Positions 1 to 11,099 of a stretch of DNA of 64,000 nt are shown here, piece by piece (the first letter of the stretch is position 1; each line of letters starts with the position of its first letter). The stretch is taken from positions 43,633-107,632 of the forward strand of contig BEXV01000330.1 of the NCBI GenBank assembly GCA_003118195.1, in the 5' to 3' direction. A program made the translations under genes and the position numbers. The notes under the pieces were generated by a model. It was not told the origin of the DNA. It did not search any database and worked only from the letters and a program-made list of their open reading frames with translations. Source of the stretch: Hemicentrotus pulcherrimus (lineage: Eukaryota; Echinodermata; Echinoidea; Camarodonta; Strongylocentrotidae).

Positions 1-1026
1 AAAAAGGCCAACAAAAAAGTCAAACAAGTAAATAAGGAAAGAAAACAAATAACACTAAATATAACCGTACTATTTAAACTAACATAACTAAAGAAAAAAA
101 ATAGTGATTTTAGGGGGAAAAGAATTTGATTAAAAAAATAGCAACATATAGTAAAGGATTTTATCATAATTTCAACGTTTTGCCGTTGAAATGTGCATTC
201 GTTGTACAATTGGTTTCTTGTTTATATGTACGTTTACATGCTTTGTCAATATGACCATACTTTATTGACATGATTATAGACAGTGTTCAACGGGCATGTG
301 TAATGTGGGAGGAAGACTAACGACCCTGCAAGACGAAATCTTTATTTAGCTTTGTATTTTAATACTACTTTTCTTGTTTTAAATTTCCTCATTGTCGGTC
401 ACTGTACCCTTGTTTGATAAACCTCCGTACTGTCCTAATACTTCCTTGGTCGTTTTAATTGATGTATATTTTATTATCCCCCAAACTGCATAAATTTGAC
501 AACTTATTAAATATCTCCTGAGTAAAACATATGTTTTAATTATACAGGACTACGTGCGTGTCTCGGCGAAAAGCTGGCGAGGATGCAAATGTTCATAATC
601 TTTACAAGCCTTCTGCAGAGATTCACGTTATGTCTGACAGAAGACAGTCGATCGGTCGACATGAAAGGCAAAGCGGGAATCACTTACTCTCCACTTAAGT
701 ATGATATTATCCTTAAGAGAAGAGAAAACAGGGATTGAATGGCATTGTTAAAATTCCAATTCGCCTTATATTTTAATTTTGCCACATATTTCACATAATA
801 TAGGTATGCAAATATTAATCACCTCGCCCATTGGATAATATGTTGAAAGAGATATTGTATAAAGGGATTATGTACATAATAACACATGATAATTTTTTTC
901 TGTATACATATTTTGAATTAATTGGAATAACTTACTTAATAGGGAAAATTATTGTCGTTCTTAATTAACTTAAATCTTCTATCAAAAGAATTGATGATAC
1001 GTTATTTTTCAAGCTTTGGAGTTTCA
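1..1026. other. AT-rich stretch, no gene seen
   Basis: Both strands are rich in stop codons and I recognise no domain, RNA gene or repeat before the MITE at 1027. Short A-runs are the only notable composition. Confidence 0.6.
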
Positions 1027-1098
1027 TATACAGTGCGTCCCAGAAAAAAAACAAAACCGAGAATTATCGTTGTTTTATGTTTGTGGACGCACTGTATA
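1027..1098. mobile_element. 72-bp Tc1/mariner-like MITE
   Basis: Perfect 14-bp terminal inverted repeats bound the element: TATACAGTGCGTCC at 1027-1040 and its exact complement at 1085-1098. Each starts or ends in TATA, so a TA target-site duplication is possible. The inverted similarity continues more weakly inward through A-rich sequence, so almost no unique centre remains. TA-flanked repeats starting CAGTGCG fit the Tc1/mariner superfamily; that family call rests on memory. There is no room for a transposase, so this is a non-autonomous remnant. Confidence 0.6.
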
Positions 1099-1247
1099 GT
1101 AAAATTTGATTCTGGAACTCTCATGATAAAAATGTTCGACTTCATGTTTTGATATCGAAATTGTATGACCGTCAAGTGAACAAAGGGCACAGCCAATCAA
1201 TCAGTTAATAGTTTTGTTATGATATATTCTTTATTAATAGGAAATAT

Positions 1248-1470
1248 ACTTCATATGACTATACGTATGTAAGTTTAAAATAGTTATTGCATTTAACTGT
1301 TGATTCTTGGATGCCACAAGAGTAAATTCTGGGCCAATTGAATTTTCACTTTTTATATTATTGATATTAATAGTTTAACATTTCATGATAATTCCAAGAT
1401 ATCACATTATGCTGACGATACTGTCATGTTTAATAATACTAATAATTTTTCAAAAATTCAAGAAATTTGA
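1248..1470 (+). mobile_element. Decayed LINE reverse transcriptase fragment, copy A
   Basis: Read across frameshifts, this stretch contains the remains of a reverse transcriptase palm. A broken version of the motif S-G-x-P-Q-x-x-I-L-G-P is near 1301-1345, and a YADDT-type catalytic motif is at about 1409-1423. Stops and frameshifts interrupt every frame. It is clearly homologous to the next fragment at 1498-1735, in the same orientation. The motifs fit CR1/L2/Jockey-like non-LTR elements, but the clade cannot be settled by eye. Confidence 0.6.
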
Positions 1471-1497
1471 CTTAATTTGACTATACACTAATAATTC

Positions 1498-1735
1498 ACT
1501 TAATATGATTATACGTATGAACGTTTGAAACGGTTATTGTATTTAACTTTTAAATCTGGGCTGCCACAAGTGTAATTCTGGGCTCCTTGATTTTATGTAT
1601 ATTAATGATATCAACAATTTAAAATTTCATAATAATTCCAAGATATATCTTTATGCTGACGACATAGTAATGTGTTTAATAATAACTTTTCTGAAGTTCA
1701 AGAAAATTTACAGAATGAGTTTATGAGCGGAGGGC
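1498..1735 (+). mobile_element. Decayed LINE reverse transcriptase fragment, copy B
   Basis: This is the second tandem copy of the fragment at 1248. SGLPQ is readable at about 1556-1570, followed by a stop, then an ILG(P) remnant, a YIND remnant and a YADDI motif near 1651-1665. Insertions and stops destroy the frame. The order of motifs is that of the reverse transcriptase palm, so this is a pseudogene of a LINE and not a host gene. Confidence 0.62.
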
Positions 1736-2940
1736 CAAAGCAAGAAGAGGGGTTTTTCTGCCACTACCACCACTAACAACAAACCAAGCACATCTTATTC
1801 ATTCGAAAGATTGCATCATAATACACACTATTTCAGAGGTTGTTTCTATTGTTATAGCAACTTAAAGTTCTTGATTTAATTTCCACAAAAACGATATTTT
1901 TCCCACATAATATGTATTAACTTCATGCATTCACATGTACTAGTGTTTTGATCCTCACGTGCTTGATGTGTTTACATCGAGTTTTAAAGTTAACTTTTTA
2001 GTAAAACTTTATTTAGTCGCGATGTTATGAACCAAAACAATATAACACTGAGTTCATACAGGAAATCTATTTATTCAGATGATCATACTTAACATATTCA
2101 ATTGGTTTTCGACATTTGGAAATAATTTTTGATGCTCTTTCGGAAAATGAATAAAACAAATTCAAAAATTCAACAAAAAAAAAATTGTTTGATGATGTCA
2201 CACTTCACCACGCTATTGCAACATGGGCCCATTGCTGTTCGACTAAAATCAATTCTATTAAAATTTGATTTTAATATTGTTCAAGTATGAGTTATTATTA
2301 TTATTATTATATTAAGTATATCAATTAACATCTCGCACCATCATTTGATAACATGTTTAGCTTTAATTGTTCTGTTCATTCCTACCACACTCGCATATCT
2401 AGAAATTTCAACCAACTAACCCTCAAATGATAATAACTCATCTATTAGACATTATGACAACTTCAATTCTTGTTCAATCCTTTATTCCCTGAAAGCCACA
2501 CTTAAATGAAAAAAAAAATAATACAATCATATGTGCTAAACGCTCTAAATTAGTATAATAGCTTTGTCTGAAACCGTGATTTAATATTCATTTTACTCAA
2601 CTGCCGTCTGATGCACCCGTGCCTGCAACTGCACTGCACCCACTTGATTACTAGGTTTCACCAAGAGAGCTTTGTTGCTAAATCTTTGTTTCTTTGGTTT
2701 TCACGAGCCACCATCCATGTCCAGCCTTACCGATCACGATCCCCTGCGTTCTGAAATGTATCTCTTTAGTTAAATGAAAAATATATCTGTTATACTTGTG
2801 TATATGCTTTGTATTATGGTCATTGAATAATATTATAAGACATGATTTGCTATGTATGTAATACTAATGTATAAAATGTTTAACCTTGTATATGTTATTT
2901 AAACGCAGAAATAAAATCAATCAAACAAAACAAACAAACA
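1736..2940 (+). mobile_element. Probable 3' part of the same decayed LINE
   Basis: Downstream of copy B the plus strand has a short readable peptide HSYHTRISRNFNQLTLK (2377-2430) before a stop. It resembles the segment near the C-terminus of many CR1/L2-like LINE proteins. The stretch ends near 2911-2940 in an AATAAA-type signal followed by a CAATCAAAC/CAAACAAAC tail, typical of a LINE 3' end. A (TTA)n run lies at about 2292-2312. Everything between is non-coding and heavily mutated. The link from 1735 to 2940 as one insertion is inference. Confidence 0.4.
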
Positions 2941-2973
2941 GTGCTTTACTTTTTACAAATGGCTTCCTCTGAC

Positions 2974-3000
2974 CAGGGACTTGCTAATAGCAAGTCCCTG
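2974..3000. repeat. Perfect 27-bp palindrome with one central base
   Basis: The arms CAGGGACTTGCTA (2974-2986) and TAGCAAGTCCCTG (2988-3000) are exact complements around a single A. A chance perfect 13-bp arm is unlikely in AT-rich sequence. It lies just beyond the LINE tail ending at 2940. Its role is unknown; a foldback remnant is possible. The helitron CTRR end that would explain such a hairpin is not seen. Confidence 0.75.
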
Positions 3001-4189
3001 CTCTGACAACTGCCAATGAAAAATGTGTCATTATTTGTAGAAACATTAATGTACACGTATCCTAAGGAAACAAATAGTTCGCAAATGGTATGTTTATAAT
3101 ATGTTAGCCAAATTGTCCTTATTATCACATACATCGCTATTGCTTGTTACCGTTGCTCTTCTGTTTGTGTGTAATGTAATGCACGTATAAAGAAATCATT
3201 GCTTTAGTAACAGAAGTTTGCAAAATCGATAAAAGATGGTGTGTTTAGAAGGCTTTAAGCTTTCATGTTCTGTACTTCAAATTGAAGGCTGAGATGATGA
3301 GCTAGAGTAGTTTAAATAAAAGCAGTGCTTATAGCTAAAAAACAAACTCATTGATATTGGATTCTAAATCAGGAAATCCATCGTTCACACATAAATCATT
3401 CAAGAGCGCCAGCTTGCGGCAGTCATGTGCACCTTGTCGTGTTTGTCACGATTAAACACATTCTGTATTTGGATAAAAAATAACTAAACACGTTTCATTT
3501 ATTTCGTAAACACTAATAGATAACCTTTCGAAGAGCGACTCTCCAATTTTTTCAATTTTAAATATCTGCCGTGTGCAAGGTGTTAACCCTTTGCTTACGG
3601 GAACCGGGTGCTCCCTGTATTAAGCCTATGGGAATTAGAGAATTCAGTAGTCAAACCGCCAAATGTTTGTAGGAACATGTATTGCATTGTCCCGAACAGA
3701 TCGACGTCGAATTTCATATATGTTATAACGAGACGACCTGTTCCACAAAATCTAATTTACACATACTACTGGTGCAAAGATGATTACCGTAGGATTCGGC
3801 ATTTGGTTTGTAATGTAGATATTTTGAATGCCGCAGTAGAAATCACAAACTTATTTTTAATTCAAATCTGTAATGTTTAAATTTGATGTAAAATTTGATG
3901 TCAAATATCATTTACCTTTCCTTAGATTCCATGCTTTCTTTTAACTATGATCACAAATTCCAAAAACACATTTTCTATTCAAAACACATTTACGTATTAC
4001 TTAAGATTATGGATATCCGTAAATAAACATCAGGAAAATGAGGCATTCGTTTCTCCGAACTACCCATCGTTCTGTTGCACATGCCTGGTTCGAATCCCGT
4101 AGTTTAAAATGACCAGGGTGGGTAAGGTCTGCTCACAATCGATATAAATAGAAATAGATGAGCAGGAATCACCTTTCCCTCTTTGGCCT
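3001..4189. other. No gene seen; possible transposon-end and SINE traces
   Basis: TTAACCCTTT at 3583-3592 looks like a piggyBac-type terminus, but no partner end was found. GGTTCGAATCC at 4087-4097 matches a pol III box B without a convincing box A upstream. The direct repeat AAATTTGATGT occurs at about 3881 and 3892. No coding signal is recognisable. Confidence 0.45.
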
Positions 4190-5060
4190 ACCTTGACCTA
4201 AACCTAAACCATCTGGGAGATGTGTGATGGCTTCTGCTTCATGACCTCAAGCCAGATCTTCCTATCTTGTGACGTTCTGGTCGCTTCTGTGAGGGATCCC
4301 AGCCATCTAGAAGCACAATCAGCCTTTACACAATCAAGCCATTTCTTGGCTGGTCTGCCCCGGGGTCTATCGCCGTTAATATTAGAAGTAAGGAGTAACT
4401 TTGGGTATCGTAATGGTCTCATCCAGTTGACGTGGCCAAAGAATCGCAGTCGTTTTTTGGCTAACTTGTTTAGAATGGTTTCGTCCAGTCCTAGAGTCTT
4501 CCGAATTGTTGTGTTTCTTATTTTATCTAGTCTGGTAACACCCAAGATTTTTCGGAGGCAGATCATTTCGAAGGTAAGGAGCCTGTTCTCATCTTCCATT
4601 TTCAGTGTCCATGTTTCTGACCCATACATAAGGATGGATAGGATGAGTACCTTATATAGTTCAAGTTTTGTGACATCTCTAATGTCTTTGGCTGTCAATA
4701 TGCTGTGGAGACTTTGAATGTCACTCATGGCTTTTCCAATCCTATTATTTATGTCCTCTGTACATTTTCCTGATTGAGTGATGGTACCTCCCCGGTAAAC
4801 AAACTTTTCCACCTGTAGTAGTTTGGTTCCACCTATGCTGATGTTAATGTATTGCTGCTGTTTGCTGATGACCTGGACCTCTGTCTTGGCAATATTGATT
4901 TTGAGGCCAAAGTTTGAGTTCCACTGGTGTACACGATCTACAATGGACTGGAGAACTATCTCGTTACATGCAAGAAGAACTATGTCGTCGGCGAAACGGA
5001 GGTTGTTGATCAGATGGACTTGGATATTTGTTCCAATAGGGGTGTCATAAGTGCCTCTTT
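4190..5060 (-). mobile_element. 5'-truncated LINE (endonuclease-reverse transcriptase)
   Basis: On the minus strand one frame is open from about 5055 to the stop near 4204, about 280 codons. It reads from just before the catalytic motif FADDIVLLA (palm motif C) through a KINIAKTEV segment to the typical C-terminal block with YGSETWTL, RLRFFGHV and RGRPAKKWLD. These are hallmarks of RTE/CR1-like non-LTR elements. The endonuclease and the first half of the reverse transcriptase are missing; an in-frame TAA lies just upstream, as expected of 5' truncation. The 3' end carries GGTTTAGGTTTAGGT, a short tandem tail. No ATG begins the open part, so it is unlikely to be expressed as is. The intact frame suggests a recent insertion. 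Confidence 0.85.
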
Positions 5061-5929
5061 AGGCTCCTTTTTACCAAGAAGGAATATCATATTTCAAATA
5101 GAGGGTTAGGCCAGTGCATCCGAGATCATGCATTTACTTACCTTCTATGATTTGTTTTCTCTTGCCTCAATTCCTCCCGGCGCATTCTGCAGCTTTGAAC
5201 AAAATACTATCATTTGTTATAGACCCCTTTAGAAATATAGCCATCTGACTGGTCGAAATTCGAGTCATGATTTTAGCCATTGCCGCCTACCGGTCAATAG
5301 TATGTTAAAGATACCCGTTGCCCCGGGTAACGGGCCGCATAAATCAATTTTGCTGAGATACCCATTGGTTTACTTGTAAAAAGTTTCTTCGTGCGAGCGC
5401 GGATACCGTATAGTGCTTTTTGTCTGCGATTCCCGAATGATCGTTACAGTCAGGCAACTTTCCAGCGGAGATTTATAGACAGTGTGTCAGATTTGCTGTG
5501 ATGTTTCAACCAGTCTTTACTCAAGAAAAGGATAAGGTGTAAGAATTCTTTGTAGATTTATTTGTGAATGCAGTATATAAAAGATACATATTCTGCTTTA
5601 AAATTCAAAACATGGCTGTTTTTATACCGGCTCTCGGGGACGTTACAATCCTGCCATAACCCCTCTGGGCGCCGGGGTGCATAGCGACGCCTGTCGTAGC
5701 AGTCAATATGTTTATAATACTTGCTCTTACGTGTGTTTAATTACTAAAACCCTGTGTCTCGCACTCAGCGACTAGTCAATACGGCACTATTTCTTTTCCC
5801 GATTCTATGGGAGAGTTTGCCTATTAGTCTACGTAATGACCTTATCTTTAGTAAACTTCGTCAATTGGCAAAGCCTCAAAACCCACCTCTCATCCCATGA
5901 ACTCAATGTATAAATCTGTTAAAGGCATT
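5061..5929. other. No gene seen; GC-rich palindrome inside
   Basis: A near-perfect 21-bp palindrome at 5314-5334 (core CCCGTT...AACGGG) and a somewhat CpG-rich patch at 5600-5700 stand out. No open frame resembles a known protein. Confidence 0.5.
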
Positions 5930-6600
5930 CTGAAATTAATAATTTCAATTTCAATTATATTTCTAAATTATGTGTATAATCTAATACGCAATAAAGTCCG
6001 AAGCATTATTCCATCTTATTTCAAATCTGTTTAATGTAATATTTTGATAACATTTAATTAGCTAAATGGAAACCATGGTATTATTATCGGGTATGTCATT
6101 AAACTTGTGAACCTTCTAATGTAATATTTTTTTTTCTTCTTTTATTGTTTATCCTTGAATTATTACTCTCTTTATTTGTCCGTATGCTGTTTATGTAACA
6201 GTCTTTTGCACTCAGTTGGACCTCAATTTCCAATTCAATAATCTCAATTTCAATTTCATTTATATAATATGTGATCAATCAGATATGTGACATAAGTACG
6301 GATAATAGTTTTATTTTATTCTAAAGTTATTAAATATACATATTATATTTTGATAGCATTTAATCTGGTAAAGAAAACCCCGGTATAAATATTGAACATG
6401 CTATTAACATCAACATTTTATGGAGAGAAAATGCTATTGTGTTATTGAAATTGTAAATTTTCAAATATGTTATATGTTGGCGTTACATATGCTCGTGCCT
6501 CGCCTTTCTTTATATTCTTATTGTTTATCCTTGATTTGTGACTCTCTTATTTGTCCGTATGCTATATTTTACCAGTCTTCTGAGTGCATCAGTTGGTTAG
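5930..6600. repeat. Diverged head-to-tail tandem duplication
   Basis: Unit 1 (5930-6228) and unit 2 (6229 to about 6600) share collinear blocks. One is ATATTTTGATARCATTTAAT at about 6039 and 6345. Another is a stretch reading TATTGTTTATCCTTGA then TTATTTGTCCGTATGCT at about 6143 and 6518. Unit 2 is longer by roughly 65 bp. The copies are clearly diverged, so the event is old. After unit 2 an AATAAA and a CAATACAATC tail at about 6765-6790 suggest a retroelement 3' region. Confidence 0.65.
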
Positions 6601-6810
6601 GCGGAGGGACCTTTACGGTTACAGTAATTAAGTTTGCTCTCTTGTTCCCTGGTCGCCATCTTTTGCACTCGGAATATTGCTACAAAAATTTGTATTTGCA
6701 CAGTTTTTGTCGTTTGTATTTACCATGATTATATTGTTTGATTGTTATGTTTCTTGAAAGTGCCAAATAAATAGTACAAAACAATACAATCACCCATCAT
6801 CCTTTCCTCA

Positions 6811-7155
6811 TCTTTCTCTCTCTCTCCCACGGTACTCTCTCTTTCTCTCTCTCTTTCACCGGTCATCAATTTCCAAGAGCCTACTTTTCTTCATTACTCT
6901 GTCCCCCTGTATCTCCGAAGCCAATCTGACACAAATGGTAATGTATCACCTTTTAAGAATGCACCGACTTGGACTTCTAATGCACGTTTGACAAATTCAG
7001 AATATTGTGAGGGTGAAAGATGCAGAATGAAGGAAATATTGAACATAAATAAATGGACAAACAGAAAGAGACATATTCAGAGACATAGAGACAGAAAGAA
7101 AGAGAGGAAGAGATCGGCAGAGAGAAGGGGAGAAAGAGAGCGAGAGAGAGACGGA
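6811..7155. repeat. Pyrimidine tract, then purine tract
   Basis: A (TC)-rich run at 6811-6857 is followed by an (AG)-rich run at about 7060-7153 on the same strand. The two could pair as an imperfect inverted repeat. The translated frames over them are low complexity, not genes. Confidence 0.75.
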
Positions 7156-7815
7156 GCTGATATTTTAAGGGATGGCCTGCTGGAAATCCATGCGTGTTGA
7201 ATGTCATTCGCTTATTGCACGCAAATGAGGAGCGATCATTTTGTAGCAGCGAAAAATTAGCGTTGAGGGTGGGGTGGGTTGCTTTCATGTTCGTTATTCT
7301 TCGTGTGAATGCGAGCTGCATAGTGAATTATGTGCCCGTTTTACCGATTATATACGGAGAATCCCGATTACTGATCGAGCCGGGCCAAGCTCGAAACCAC
7401 CACGATCAGCGACTTTCCGATCCCTTTAAAAGAACGAAAGAGTAATGATCGAGGAATACTTGTTGCAACGTTATCAAAAGCAACCTCAACACGACACATT
7501 TGGGCAGTGTTAGATACAATGTTTTACGGTTGCTTTCGGCTATCGATTGTTGAAGTGCGTGCAATCCATTTGGTTTATCACAAAGGTCAATGCGTCTTCT
7601 CACCAGAGGTCAAGTACCTTAAAGCCTTGCCTTCTCAACGCCGCGGCGCTCAGCCGATAGGCAATACCCTGGGAGATCTGCTAGACACGGGGAGATATAA
7701 CACTGGCTTGTTGATGGGGTGAGGCACAACTGTCACCTGTCCCCTTTTAAAACCAATACCTTAGGTACCTTAGGTTTTACCTCCAAAATTGAATCCCCCA
7801 TTGCATCCCCCATTT
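7156..7815. other. No gene seen
   Basis: Several frames stay open for 60-80 codons, but on both strands at once and without recognisable domains. GC content is slightly higher than in the flanks near 7600-7720. Confidence 0.5.
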
Positions 7816-7866
7816 TCATTATATAATAATAATAATAATAAAGATTGATTTATTAAGCGCATAATA
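7816..7866 (-). mobile_element. Solo SINE/LINE 3' tail
   Basis: Read on the minus strand, a GCGCTTAATAAA-like element is followed by (TTA)n. It resembles the 3' end of the complete SINE at 56459-56755. No tRNA-like head is attached, so it looks like a 5'-truncated copy. Confidence 0.45.
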
Positions 7867-9521
7867 AACGGAAGTACTCTACAACCATGAACAAACTGTC
7901 TTCTTCTTGTTTGTTCCTAACCTCCTACAGCATTGTTTATATGTATAATCATGTGAGCAAACTTTTCACAGAGAGATGTCACGATGCATATTGGAATGTT
8001 GAAAAAGGTTACAAGACTCAGTCAATAGTCATATCTAATATTGAGCCAATTTTGATGACATTTGAGCAAGTTAATTGCCTTATCGCGAAAAGGTTACTGC
8101 GCATAGTCAATAAGTCGTACATTGTAACATTTTGCATGTTATTTGACCCTGCTAGTTTGACGCATCTACGACACAGAAAGATGTGAGGAACAATAGATAA
8201 AACAGGAAACATATAGAGTATAAAACAATCTGTTATTTATCACAAGTTTTATGAACCGGACCTCGGTTTTTCTTGCTACATTTTGTTCGCTTCCCATGCC
8301 ATGTTTCCAATACGTCATAACATTTGAGAGTAATGGGACACGATATGTCCAGCTATCAATCATCATGGTTTAGTAGGGATAAAATAAAAATCTTCAGGAG
8401 GGGCAAGGTGCAGTAAAGATACGATACCTTTTGTTAAGAAGTAGGGGCAACGATACGATTACTTTTTTTCCACTTCTTTAATCCACTACTAATAACCATT
8501 ATTTGAGTATATAAAACTGCCATTATTTGTCGAATCATTTCATCAGAAAATCAAAATCTTGATAAATCGCCAAATTTTTTTGTTGTATAAATGTTGCACT
8601 CATTTGTGTTACACTTAATACTGCTAACTTAATTTAATTAAGGATAAAGAAAGAAATATACATTCAATCCAATACCTACAGTAAATTGGTAGTCAAGTTT
8701 GACCCATAGATTTATTCACAGGTTTTATGCATACATTCAAGAAAAAGAAACACAAATATTCACTAGAAAATGCCAAAATCTGAGCCACTTATTATACCCA
8801 TTGGATTCAATGTATATTAGTTATAAAATACATATCTTCTCATGTTGATTGAAATACTCACCGAATCTTGGACTTAGTTAAGCTTACTTAAAGCTTATCC
8901 GTACTAGTTTATAGAAGGGATTAGACCGCCCTGCAAGTTTTCAATTAACATAAGAAAAAGAGGATCATGGGGGACCAATGGTCACCGATAAGGCGTTGTT
9001 TTCTATAAAGAGGGAGCAAGCTCCTACAAGTAGGACAGTGTGGCTTTAAGATTGGACTTGGGTTGAGATTCCTGGGATTTGGATTGATAAACCAATGCAC
9101 ACTGGTGAACGGTGTTGATATTTCAGAGACTTGTTGATGTCGTAATTATATTTAGTCCAGCATAATAATGATACGCACTCTATCACCACAACCACCACCA
9201 CCACCACCTCCTCCTCCATAAACACACCACTGTTTTCATGATTGTATACATACAAATAAAACCCCTACAGAATACGACATTATAGCCATCCTTAGGGCAT
9301 ATAGGATGATCGGTGGATCTAACTTCATTCAGCGAGAGATGTTATTTATGATCAAGTAAAGTAAATTGTTGATTGTGTGCAATAGTGCATGACGGAGCCA
9401 TAATTTCTGATTCGCAATACGTACTTGACAGAATTAGCACCCCCTGTGAGATCTATGGCATAAATTGGAAACGACTCTTTTTTTTAAATGTTTTTGCCCA
9501 GTGCATTCGGAGATCGCCGAT
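7867..9521. other. No gene seen; short (ACC)n run
   Basis: An (ACC)n/(TCC)n trinucleotide run occupies about 9184-9217. Other frames are short and have no recognisable motif. Confidence 0.5.
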
Positions 9522-9600
9522 GAAGTACGAAATTACAGCGCTTTGAAACCGCAAGGAAAAGGCGCTTTATCCTTTGGATTGGATTGGATTGGAATGAAAT
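9522..9600 (+). mobile_element. SINE-like tail with GCGC stem and (TTGGA)n
   Basis: AGCGCTTTGAAAC at about 9527 and AGGCGCTTTAT at about 9560 form the same GCGC-stem layout as the tail of the SINE at 56690-56730. Here the layout is followed by tandem TTGGA units (about 9575-9593) in place of ATT repeats. Confidence 0.45.
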
Positions 9601-9945
9601 CAGTAAAGATTTAAAGGTGCAATCCCTATCTGTTTACAATAGATAATATCAATTTTTATTGAATTTTCTCCTCAGGCTTATTTCTGCTTAAAAAAGGTCT
9701 ACGTTAAATATAATAATTTTAAAATAAAAATTTAACCATGGTTAAAACACCTTCAATTAGCCAGTCAATAGATTTGGTACAATATGTATTATCATTTTTT
9801 GCACAATCACGCACAACAGCAAAATGAAGAAGTTATTTCAATGATTAATTAAAATGTTTCAATGTGTATCTGTGAGGGCACATGTTTCAAAGGGCAATAA
9901 ACCTCAAACTGCATGTTGATTTCAATAAGTAGACCATTTAAAACA
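9601..9945. other. No gene seen
   Basis: AT-rich sequence. If the candidate exon at 9946 is real, its 3' UTR would lie here on the minus strand, but I see no clear AATAAA for it. Confidence 0.5.
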
Positions 9946-10098
9946 TTATAAGGGAGGACGTAAATCTTCATAGAATCCTTCGTCTGTCGCGCCTCTTATA
10001 ATGTTCACAACGTCGCCAATGTGTTTATGCATGGACCGTTCTGTGACGTATCGAATGGATTCGGTCGCTATTGCGGACAAACGTTTCCCTGCTGTTAA
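9946..10098 (-). CDS. Candidate terminal coding exon, unrecognised
   Basis: On the minus strand a TTATTTTACAG acceptor is followed at 10098 by a phase-0 open frame of 50 codons ending in TAA at 9946-9948. It includes IATESIRYVTERSMHKHIGD and ends EDLRPPL. The segment is unusually rich in CpG and in varied, charged residues compared with its AT-rich flanks, which argues for coding. I do not recognise the family, and no upstream exon was identified. Alternatively it is an old transposon fragment or chance. Confidence 0.25.
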   Translation of the reverse strand, partial: LTAGKRLSAIATESIRYVTERSMHKHIGDVVNIIRGATDEGFYEDLRPPL

Positions 10099-10301
10099 CT
10101 GTAAAATAATCACCTCAGATCGCATCGTTTTTCTTGTCGTAATTATACTTTTTGTCCTGAAATTTCTTAGCATATAGGTAGCCTATAGGCAGCCTATTCC
10201 AATACCTATAGCTTGAATATTCAATTGCGACTGTGTTGGTCAGGAAACCGATAAAACGATTTCCCCGTGGTTTGGGAGAACAATAATTATGACAACCAAA
10301 C

Positions 10302-10560
10302 CAGTGGCGGACCAGGGGGCTGCCTCCCCCCTCCTGGGAAAAAAACGTGTAAACACACGTAAATTTAATCTTTTTTTGGAGATGGGCCTCCCCCCTGGCA
10401 CTCAAGGGGGGTGGGTGCGATTTTTCCAATTTTCGAGCCCCCCCCCCCAAAAAAAAGCAAAATAACCTCCCACCCCCCACTGAGCAAATTATCATATTTA
10501 TATCAAATTTGCCCCCCCCCCCTAAGAAATCATGGGTCCTGAACCACACACTTGGCACCA
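10302..10560 (+). mobile_element. Possible DNA transposon remnant
   Basis: CAGTGGCGGACCAGGGGGC starts at 10302. Ends beginning CAGTGGCG are common on DNA transposons and MITEs of animals (from memory). It is followed by C- and G-rich runs, including poly-C at about 10439-10448 and 10513-10522. No matching inverted end was found nearby. Confidence 0.3.
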
Positions 10561-11099
10561 TGTTTGATGTGTATTGCATATAACTCGCGCGCCGCCCCCT
10601 ACTTGGGTACCAGACGACGTCGTAAATATGGCGAAGTAGGGTCTCTTTATTGTATTTGAAATACGATATAATTTGGCCTACAGCAATGCTTTTTATATCA
10701 AATGAACTCTCCATGTCATGATAATGCTTCATAGTCGACAGGTTAATTCCCTTTTAATTTTCCGAGTCATTATATAATGTTACCGTTTATCTTGCAGCTC
10801 CTGATACTTGGGACTGATGATGAATTGTACTATTTTCTAAAGCTGTAATTTCTTAAGTTTTTGTTTGCTTTTGTTTTTGTTGCTGAAAGCTCTGTGGGTT
10901 GAGTGGTACATAAATTATATTTTCAGTACAATTTTAACGTATTGGACAGCTTTGGCTCATTCTTCATTTTTCATGCATTCAATAATAAGTGTCCCTTCGA
11001 ACAAAATTATAACGAATTGGACAGTTTGGGTTCATTCTTCATTCTTCATGACTTCAGTTTTCGTCCCTTCCCTCAAACTTCTTTATCAACCCCCGATCG
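10561..11099. other. No gene seen
   Basis: A long minus-strand frame across 10115-10732 owes much of its glycine and proline content to poly-C and is not coding. Two short similar stretches, AACGTATTGGACAGCTTTGG (10936) and AACGAATTGGACAGTTTGGG (11011), form a weak 75-bp direct repeat. Confidence 0.5.

Noticed and set aside
4087..4097. Box B-like GGTTCGAATCC as a tRNA gene
   Set aside because: No box A at the right distance and no cloverleaf arms.
4220..4717. 165-codon plus-strand frame
   Set aside because: It is the antisense shadow of the LINE reverse transcriptase frame on the minus strand.
10115..10732. 205-codon minus-strand frame
   Set aside because: Much of it is glycine/proline-rich translation of poly-C runs in a transposon remnant.
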